In this document: positions 31,370 through 37,042 of the stretch, piece by piece
Numbering within the stretch: position 1 is the stretch's first letter
Layout of the letters: each line of letters starts with the position of its first letter
NCBI GenBank assembly: GCA_029973955.1
Contig: JARKQJ010000080.1
Coordinates: forward strand, 1-37,042
Direction: 5' to 3'
DNA: 37,042 bases
Source: Paludibaculum sp.
GTDB taxonomy: Bacteria > Acidobacteriota > Terriglobia > Bryobacterales > Bryobacteraceae
Position numbers and translations under genes: made by a program
The notes under the pieces: model-generated
Database searches by the model: none
Seen by the model: the letters and a program-made list of their open reading frames with translations, nothing else
What the model was told of the DNA's origin: nothing

Positions 31370-32662
31370 ACCATTTCGGACGGCGAGGTTTTCTGGCGCT
31401 GGCCGCGGCGGCTCCGGCTGCCGCGGCCGGGGCGCCGCGCACTGCTGAACTGCAGAAGCTGATCGACGCGTGCTTTGAGAAGGGCGGCGGGACGGTGGTG
31501 GTGCCGCCGGGGCGGCACGTGACAGGGACGCTGCGGCTGAAGAGCAACGTGCGGCTGTATCTGGATGCGGGCGCGGTGCTGGAGGGCAGCAAGGATCTGG
31601 GGGACTACCTGGTGATACCGGGGCCGTTCCGCGGATACACAGACAACTACACGGACAAGAGCCTGATCTACGCGGAAGATGCGGAGAACGTGGCGATAGA
31701 GGGCCGGGGGACTCTGGATGGACAGGGCGCGGCGTTCAAAGGCCCGTACAAAGTGCGGCCGTACATGATCCGGATCGTGCGGTGCCGGAACGTGGGGGTG
31801 GCGGATGTGATGATCCGGGATTCGCCGATGTGGGTGCAGCACTATCTGGGCTGCGAGGGTGTGGCGATCCGGGGGATCACGGTAAAGTCGCGGGTGAACG
31901 CGAACAACGACGGGATCGACATCGACTGTTCGTCGCGCGTGCGGATTTCGGACTGCGACATCTGGTCAGGGGACGATGCCATTGTGCTGAAGAGCACGGC
32001 GCGGGTGCCGTGCCGGGATGTGGTGGTGTCGAACTGCACGCTGTCGAGCCTGTGCAACGCGTACAAGCTGGGGACGGAGACGAACGGCGGGTTTGAGGAT
32101 ATTGTGTTTGCGAACAGCACGATCTACGACACGCGGCTGTCGGGGGTGGCGCTGGAGATGGTGGATGGCGGGACGATGGACCGCGTGGTGGTGTCGGGGG
32201 TGACGATGAGGAACACGGCGGCGCCGCTGTTTGTGCGCCTGGGCGACCGGGGGCGGCCGCCGGTGGAAGGCGAGGCGCGGCCCGGAGTGGGGCGGCTGCG
32301 GAATGTGACGATCCGGGGAGTCCGGGCGACCGGGGCCGGTCCGGTGGGATGCGCGCTGGCGGGCTTGCCGGGGCACCCGATTGAGAATCTGGCGCTGGAG
32401 GACCTGCGGCTGGAGTGTGTGGGCGGGGGGACAGAGGCGGACGCCGCGCGGGCGGTGGAGGAGCAGGCGGAGAAGTATCCGGAGTTCAAGATGTTTGGCA
32501 CACTGCCGGCGTATGGGCTGTACTGCCGACACGTGAGGGGGCTGCGGATGCGGGATGTGGAGTTGGCAACGGCCGCGCCCGATGCGCGGCCAGCCTTGGT
32601 TTGTGAGGATGTGGAAGGACTGCGAATCGAGAACGGGCCGGAGGCCCGGAAGCGCAAGCTAG
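31366..32662 (+). CDS. GH28-family (polygalacturonase-like) exported protein, stop missing in frame
   Basis: About 430 residues of recognisable protein. It begins with a Tat signal, NHFGRRGFLALAAAAPAAAA. The right-handed beta-helix follows: VRLYLDAGAVLEGS, NANNDGIDIDCSSRVRISDC, WSGDDAIVLKSTARVPC, NAYKLGTETNGGFEDIVFANS. The NxDG and DD of the GH28 active site are present, but the canonical GHG and RIK motifs are not (here NAYKLGTE and YDTRLSG). After residue 425 the frame is not closed: it runs to 34029 as the antisense of the next gene. A stop in the adjacent frame, TAG at 32660-32662, lies in CTAG shared with the opposing gene, so a one-base indel near the 3' end is the likely explanation. 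Confidence 0.75.
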
Positions 32663-32673
32663 CGCTTCCGGGC
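32644..32673. terminator. Bidirectional terminator between convergent genes
   Basis: GCCCGGAAGCGC and GCGCTTCCGGGC are a perfect 12-base stem around a six-base loop that contains the stop of the minus-strand gene (32659-32661). There is no U-tract on either side. Confidence 0.6.
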
Positions 32674-34059
32674 ATTGGGCGAGGTGGAGGGGCCGGTGGG
32701 CTCGACCGGCACGAAGGGCGCCTGGTAGAGGGGCGTGCCGAGGAGGCCGCTGTAGTCCGGAGCGTAGAAGCCGGAGCGGAAGAGCCAGACCACGGGGGGC
32801 TCGTTTTCGCCGCGTTCGGCGAACTTCCAGAGGATTTCGCCGGCGGGGTTCACTTCGAAGATGTTGCCCTGGGCGCCGGAGCAGATGAAGGTGTTGCCGT
32901 TGGGGAGGCGCTGAGCGCCGGAGATGAAGTCGGAGGAGAACTCGCCTTCGATGGCGGCGGAGTAGAACCAGGCGTAGTCTTTGGGGCCCCAGGAGCCGTC
33001 TTCGGGATTCATGGGGTAGTTGCCGGTTTCATCGATGGGCGGAGTGAACTCGACGATGGCGGATTCGGAGGGGCGGTTGTATTCGTTGTTGACGAAGGCG
33101 AGCATGTTGCCGGCGCCGGGCAGGCCGGGGCGGATCCACTGAACGTCGTGCTGGAAGCCGAGCTTGCGATCGTAGTCGTAGCCGCCGGCCCAGGTATAGG
33201 GGTTGCCCCAGCGATAGAGGAGGTCGCCGCCTTTGCCGTAGCGGCCGCCGGTGTGGCCCGCAGCTTCTTCAGAGGTCGTGGAGTGGTCGATGACCCAGAC
33301 TTCGGAGTAGTTGCGGACGCTGATGAGGATTTGATCGAGTTCGGCGTTGTAGTCGATGGCGTTGGCGTGGAACCAGTCCGGGGAGGTGGTGAGGGTGTTG
33401 TAGTGGACGTTGACGAGCTGGGGGTGGGAGTAGAGGTCGCCGTAGTTGGGCCAATCGGGGTTACGGTCCTGGACGATGTGGTCGGCGACGTTCCATTCCC
33501 AGACGATTTCACCGCCGGAAGGGTAGTTCGGCCGGACTTCGATGACGCGTTCGAAGAGGACGCCGCGGATGCCCATGGAGGTGGGATCGACGCCGAGGCG
33601 GCTGGAGGCGTCGGCGGGGGCAACGCGGCTCCAGGAGAGGATGAGGTAGTTGCCGTTGGGCATGCGCTGGACGTCGTGGTGGGGGATCTGGAAGTCGGTA
33701 TTGAGTTCGTAGGTCCAGACGGGATTTCCTTCCCAATCGAGGACTTCAATATGACCGGAACCGCCGGCGGCCTTGATGAAGTTTGTGTTGTTGGGCATGA
33801 GGCAGTTGCGGAGGAGGGTTCCATCTTCCTGGAGGACGGCGATGCTGGCGAGGAGGTAATTGCTCTTCCATTGGTGGACCGTTTTGCCTTCCCGGTCGAT
33901 GAGGCGGGAGGTATTGCTATTGAGGCGGGAGATGAGGCGATAGCCGTCAGTGGCGCGAGAGTCGTTCCAGAGCAGCGATTGGGCGGAGGCGCCGAAGGAG
34001 GAGATCGACGCAAAAAGGATGAGTCTTGAGAGGGTGGGAGAGATTCTTGGGGAAAGCAT
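32659..34059 (-). CDS. Exported arylsulfotransferase-like beta-propeller
   Basis: 466 residues from the ATG at 34059 (a TTG at 34110 is the longer alternative, which places 17 extra residues before the signal). Signal peptide RLILFASISSFGASAQ, then a propeller with motifs of the arylsulfate sulfotransferase (ASST) group: HHDVQRMPNGNYLILSWSRV, WFHANAIDYNAELDQILIS, FQHDVQWIRPG, GAQRLPNGNTFICSGAQGN. Repeated His in HHD, WFHAN and FQHD are plausible active-site residues. ASST proteins move sulfate between phenolic compounds; here the substrate is uncertain. It converges on the GH28 gene and is divergent from the FAH gene. Confidence 0.8.
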   Translation of the reverse strand: MLSPRISPTLSRLILFASISSFGASAQSLLWNDSRATDGYRLISRLNSNTSRLIDREGKTVHQWKSNYLLASIAVLQEDGTLLRNCLMPNNTNFIKAAGGSGHIEVLDWEGNPVWTYELNTDFQIPHHDVQRMPNGNYLILSWSRVAPADASSRLGVDPTSMGIRGVLFERVIEVRPNYPSGGEIVWEWNVADHIVQDRNPDWPNYGDLYSHPQLVNVHYNTLTTSPDWFHANAIDYNAELDQILISVRNYSEVWVIDHSTTSEEAAGHTGGRYGKGGDLLYRWGNPYTWAGGYDYDRKLGFQHDVQWIRPGLPGAGNMLAFVNNEYNRPSESAIVEFTPPIDETGNYPMNPEDGSWGPKDYAWFYSAAIEGEFSSDFISGAQRLPNGNTFICSGAQGNIFEVNPAGEILWKFAERGENEPPVVWLFRSGFYAPDYSGLLGTPLYQAPFVPVEPTGPSTSPNARKR

Positions 34060-34231
34060 AAAGAAGAGTTCGCAGAGACCGAGCCAGCGCCCCAGGACGG
34101 GCGATGGCAATTGGACGGGGCGGGTGGCCCGGATGGTTTCAACAATTCGCCCCTGGCGCGCCCACTAGGTAATTGTAGCGCCACGCTGCCGAAATTCTCA
34201 TGGGAGGAATAGACTCGAAAGAGGACACGGC

Positions 34232-35089
34232 ATGAAACTGGCAACGTTTATGAGTCCGGGCGAGATCGCCCTACCCGGCGTGATTGTGGGCGAACGGATT
34301 TTGAGTCTTCAGCCGGCGGGCTATCTGAGCACGCTGGAGGTGATTGCGGGGGGCGCGGCGGCGCGGGCGTCGATTGAAGGGTATTTGAAGAGAACGCCGC
34401 CGGGGGCGTGGAAACCGCTGGAGAAAGTGGCGCTGCTGGCGCCGATTCCGAAACCGGGGAAGTTGATTTGCGTGGGGTTGAACTACAAGGACCACGCGGC
34501 GGAGGCGAAGATGGAGATTCCGGCGGTGCCGACGATCTTCAGCAAGTTCACGAACACGGTGACGGGGCCGCTGGCGCCGGTGATCTTGCCGAAGAACACG
34601 AAGAAGCCGGATTACGAAGCGGAGTTCGCGTTTGTGATCGGCGTGGGCGGGCGGCACATTGCGGCGGCCGAGTGGCGCGAGCACGTGTATGGATATGTGT
34701 GCCTGAACGACGTGAGTGCGCGGGATTTCCAGCTTGCGACATCGCAGTGGCTGATGGGGAAGACGTTCGACACATTCGCACCGATGGGACCGTGGATTAC
34801 AACGGCGGACGAGATTGAAGACCCGCACAACCTGTCGATCCGGATGGAGATCAACGGCGAGGTGATGCAGGACTCGAACACGAAGGAGCTGATTTTTGGG
34901 ATTCCGGCGCTCATCGAATTTCTGTCGAGCGTGATGACGCTGGAGCCGGGCGACGTGGTGACGACGGGGACGCCGGCGGGGGTTGGTTTTTCAAAGAAGC
35001 CGCCGCGCTGGCTGCGCGACGGAGACGAGATGGTGGTGCGGATTCAGGGGCTAGGCGAACTGCGCAACCCGGTGGTGGCGGAAGGGTGA
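34232..35089 (+). CDS. Fumarylacetoacetate-hydrolase-family protein
   Basis: 285 residues. The core motifs are GLNYKDHAAEAKMEIPAV, DYEAEFAFVIGVGGRHI with the metal-binding Glu residues, LNDVSARDFQLATSQW and VTTGTPAGVGFSKKPP. Family members hydrolyse or decarboxylate beta-diketo acids from aromatic or sugar-acid breakdown. GAAAGAGGAC before the ATG is the likely ribosome binding site. The stop TGA overlaps the aminotransferase start in GTGATG. Confidence 0.9.
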   Translation: MKLATFMSPGEIALPGVIVGERILSLQPAGYLSTLEVIAGGAAARASIEGYLKRTPPGAWKPLEKVALLAPIPKPGKLICVGLNYKDHAAEAKMEIPAVPTIFSKFTNTVTGPLAPVILPKNTKKPDYEAEFAFVIGVGGRHIAAAEWREHVYGYVCLNDVSARDFQLATSQWLMGKTFDTFAPMGPWITTADEIEDPHNLSIRMEINGEVMQDSNTKELIFGIPALIEFLSSVMTLEPGDVVTTGTPAGVGFSKKPPRWLRDGDEMVVRIQGLGELRNPVVAEG

Positions 35090-36264
35090 TGCGGTTTTCG
35101 TCGAGGACGCCGGCGAGCTATGAGCCGAACCGGTTGACGGTGGTGGCGGAGCGGCTGCGGGCGGCGGGGGCGCGGGTGTTGGATTTGACGTTGTCGAACC
35201 CGACGCGGGCGGGGCTGCCTTATCCGGAAGCGGAGATTCTGGCGGCGCTGGGGGATGCGCGGAGTCTGAGGTACGAGCCGACAGCGAAGGGGTTACTGGA
35301 GGCGCGCGAGGCGGTGGCGGCGTGGCATGCGCGGCAGGGCGTGGTGGCACATCCGGAGCAGATGCTGCTGGCGGCAAGCACGAGCGAGGCGTATGGCTGG
35401 CTGTTCAAGCTGCTGTGCGAGCCGGGCGATGCGGTGATGGCGCCGCGGCCCTCGTATCCGCTGTTTGAGTGCCTGGCGACGCTGGACGGGGTGCGGACGG
35501 TGCAGTATCCGCTCTTGGAAGAGTTGCGGTGGGGGGTGGATCTGGCTGAGTTGGAACGGCACCTGGACGAGCGGGCGCGGGCGGTGATCCTGGTGAATCC
35601 GAACAATCCGACGGGGACGTATGTGAAGCGCGGAGAGTGGATGAAGCTGCAGGAGTTCGCGGCGATGCGGGGGCTGGCGCTGATTGTGGATGAGGTGTTT
35701 TTCGATTACGCGTGGGACGAGGACGGGCGGCGGGTGTCGTCGCTGGAGGGTCCGCACCTGGCGTTGACGTTCACGTTGAGCGGGTTGTCGAAGATTGCGG
35801 CGCTGCCGCAGATGAAGCTGGGGTGGGTGCATGTGGCGGGTCCGGAGGAGGCGAGGAGAGAGGCGCTGGAGCGGCTGGAGTGGATTGCGGACAGCTATCT
35901 GCCGGTGAGCGCGCCGGTGCTGCACGCGGCGGAGCGGTGGCTGGAGTGGACGCCGGTGGTGCAGGAGGCGATTCAGGAGAGGGTGTGGCGGAACCGGGTG
36001 GTGCTGAGAGAGGCAGTGCCGGAGGGGTCGGCCTGGCGTGTGATGCCGGCGGAGGGGGGCTGGGTGGCGGTGCTGGACGCGCCGCGGATTCACTCGGAGG
36101 AGGAGTGGGCGTTGGAGTTTCTGGAGCAGCACCTGGTGCAGGTGCAGCCGGGTTATTTCTTTGATTTTCAGAGGGAAGCGCTGTTGGCGGTGAGTCTGTT
36201 GACGCGGGAAGAGGAGTTCCGGGAGGGGCTGGGGCGGCTGAGTAAGAGATTCAGACCGGTTTGA
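35089..36264 (+). CDS. Class I/II pyridoxal-phosphate aminotransferase
   Basis: 391 residues from the ATG at 35089; the GTG at 35086 is one codon earlier. Seen: LDLTLSNPTRAGLPYP, VNPNNPTGTYVKRGEW, IVDEVFFDYAW and the PLP-lysine region TLSGLSKIAALPQMKLGW, a complete type I aminotransferase set. The fold-type I enzyme should exchange amino groups between an amino acid and an oxoacid; the exact substrate is not evident. It overlaps the FAH gene, so they are coupled. The -35 box of the adk promoter begins within its stop. Confidence 0.88.
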   Translation: MRFSSRTPASYEPNRLTVVAERLRAAGARVLDLTLSNPTRAGLPYPEAEILAALGDARSLRYEPTAKGLLEAREAVAAWHARQGVVAHPEQMLLAASTSEAYGWLFKLLCEPGDAVMAPRPSYPLFECLATLDGVRTVQYPLLEELRWGVDLAELERHLDERARAVILVNPNNPTGTYVKRGEWMKLQEFAAMRGLALIVDEVFFDYAWDEDGRRVSSLEGPHLALTFTLSGLSKIAALPQMKLGWVHVAGPEEARREALERLEWIADSYLPVSAPVLHAAERWLEWTPVVQEAIQERVWRNRVVLREAVPEGSAWRVMPAEGGWVAVLDAPRIHSEEEWALEFLEQHLVQVQPGYFFDFQREALLAVSLLTREEEFREGLGRLSKRFRPV

Positions 36265-36290
36265 CCGGAAACCGGACGAATCGATACACT
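36261..36290 (+). promoter_or_regulatory. adk promoter, near-leaderless
   Basis: TTGACC (36261-36266) and TACACT (36285-36290) are 18 bases apart. Transcription would begin about 36297, only a few bases before the ATG at 36301. No Shine-Dalgarno is present. The -35 box overlaps the aminotransferase stop. Confidence 0.55.
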
Positions 36291-36300
36291 GGGCCTAGCC

Positions 36301-36984
36301 ATGACCAGCGCAACCGAAACGACCCCCCAGGCTCCGGCCACGACGCGAATTTTGCTGCTGCTCGGCCCTCCGGGCTGCGGGAAAGGAACGCAAGCGGAGC
36401 GCCTGGCGCGCCACTATGCGATTCCGGCGATTTCGACGGGCGAGATGATTCGGGCGGAGATCAAGGCCGGGTCGGAACTCGGCAAGATTGCGGCCGGGGT
36501 CACGATCACGGGCGGGCTGTTGAGCGACGACCTGGTGAACGAGATCGTGAAGTCGCGGTTGAGCAAGGACGACTGCAAAGGCGGCTTCATGCTGGACGGA
36601 TATCCGCGGACGGTGGACCAGGCGAAGTACCTGGGGGGGCTGATGGCGGAGTTGCAGATGCCGCAGCCGACGGTGGTACACATTGACGTGCCGCTGGATC
36701 TGCTGATTGCGCGGACTTGCAACCGGCGGTACTGCCCGCAGTGCGGGGCGATCTACAATCTGGCGAGCCATCCGCCGAAGCAGGCGGGGGTGTGCGACAC
36801 GTGCACGATCGAGTTGCAGCAGCGGGCGGACGACTGCGAGGAGACGGTGAAGAACCGGTTGGCGGCATATGAGCGGAGTACGGCGCCGCTGATTGGGCAC
36901 TACCAGGGGGCGAACTACCTGCGGATCGACGGGACGGGGAGTCCGGACGGGGTGTTCACGGCGATTCTGGAGATGCTCAAGTAG
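36301..36984 (+). CDS. adk: Adenylate kinase
   Basis: 227 residues. P-loop LLLGPPGCGKGTQAERLARH, AMP-site STGEMIRAEI, GGFMLDGYPRTVDQA, and a long LID with four Cys as CPQCGAIYN and CDTC (a zinc-type LID), followed by RADDCEETVKNRLAAYE. It balances ATP + AMP with 2 ADP. The N-terminal 15 residues before the P-loop strand (MTSATETTPQAPATTR) are an extension not usual in the family. It has its own promoter and a hairpin after the stop. Confidence 0.95.
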   Translation: MTSATETTPQAPATTRILLLLGPPGCGKGTQAERLARHYAIPAISTGEMIRAEIKAGSELGKIAAGVTITGGLLSDDLVNEIVKSRLSKDDCKGGFMLDGYPRTVDQAKYLGGLMAELQMPQPTVVHIDVPLDLLIARTCNRRYCPQCGAIYNLASHPPKQAGVCDTCTIELQQRADDCEETVKNRLAAYERSTAPLIGHYQGANYLRIDGTGSPDGVFTAILEMLK

Positions 36985-37015
36985 AGCAGGCGTAAATCTG
37001 GAGTTCTGACCAGGA

Positions 37016-37042
37016 GGCGATGCCGCGGCGAGCGGCATCGCC
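37016..37042 (+). terminator. Terminator hairpin of adk, cut by the window end
   Basis: GGCGATGCCG and CGGCATCGCC form a perfect ten-base-pair stem around a seven-base loop, 32 bases after the adk stop. A U-tract, if present, would lie beyond the window. Confidence 0.6.

Noticed and set aside
31366..34029. 887-residue protein as one real gene
   Set aside because: Only the first 425-430 residues show GH28 similarity; the rest is antisense to a convincing arylsulfotransferase-like gene.

Overview
The window looks like a chromosomal segment of an Acidobacteriota bacterium, probably of the Bryobacterales/Solibacter group. The base composition is very GC-rich. The lineage call rests on four proteins: a TonB-dependent receptor with an N-terminal carboxypeptidase-regulatory-like domain (13721-17197), a 1008-residue FG-GAP protein ending in what looks like the Solibacter-type C-terminal domain (17279-20305), an acidobacterial-style N-terminal regulatory domain fused to a membrane anchor (10273-11541), and a PEP-CTERM surface protein (6432-7100). 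No rRNA, tRNA or CRISPR array was seen.

Layout. 1-1435: 3'-incomplete terminase-like ATPase/nuclease, divergent from a DUF1624-type membrane acyltransferase (1740-2903), which converges on an RluA-type pseudouridine synthase. 3907-5482: overlapping pair, intradiol dioxygenase then WD40-type beta-propeller protein. 5802-8227: a small accessory patch with two DUF1801 genes, a PEP-CTERM gene with a sigma-54-like promoter, two copies of a 131-141 bp palindromic MITE/REPIN-like element, and a 56-60 bp tandem duplication. 8228-17197: two related exported FAD-dependent oxidoreductases around a membrane-anchored regulator-like protein, followed by the TonB-dependent receptor. 17279-22371: FG-GAP protein, radical SAM protein, and an exported LolA-like protein.

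22422-26446: acyl-CoA dehydrogenase, divergent by 14 bp from a small GatC/AtzG-like ORF that overlaps an amidase; the amidase converges on a GNAT/AlkD-like pair through a shared CTAG stop. 26517-27836: exported Gfo/Idh/MocA oxidoreductase. 28030-29550: IS110-family element with a structured upstream region that is a bridge-RNA candidate, then a repeat cluster of the TTCGTCTCGGGG type. 29816-30218: rpmB-rpmG (L28 and L33). 30266-32662: pectin-type pair, oligogalacturonate-lyase-like propeller overlapping a GH28 gene that has lost its stop. 32659-34059: arylsulfotransferase-like propeller. 34232-36984: FAH-family hydrolase and aminotransferase (overlapping), then adenylate kinase with a near-leaderless promoter.

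Taken together the genes suggest a heterotroph that lives on plant polymers and organic matter: polysaccharide/pectin breakdown, several exported Tat-type oxidoreductases, outer-membrane uptake, aromatic ring cleavage and acyl-CoA oxidation. The strongest leads for undescribed biology are the IS110 bridge-RNA candidate, the two paired-palindrome elements, the GH28 gene open into its antisense neighbour, the pseudouridine synthase with Gly in place of the catalytic Asp, the small amidase partner, and the sigma-54-like promoter in front of the PEP-CTERM gene.
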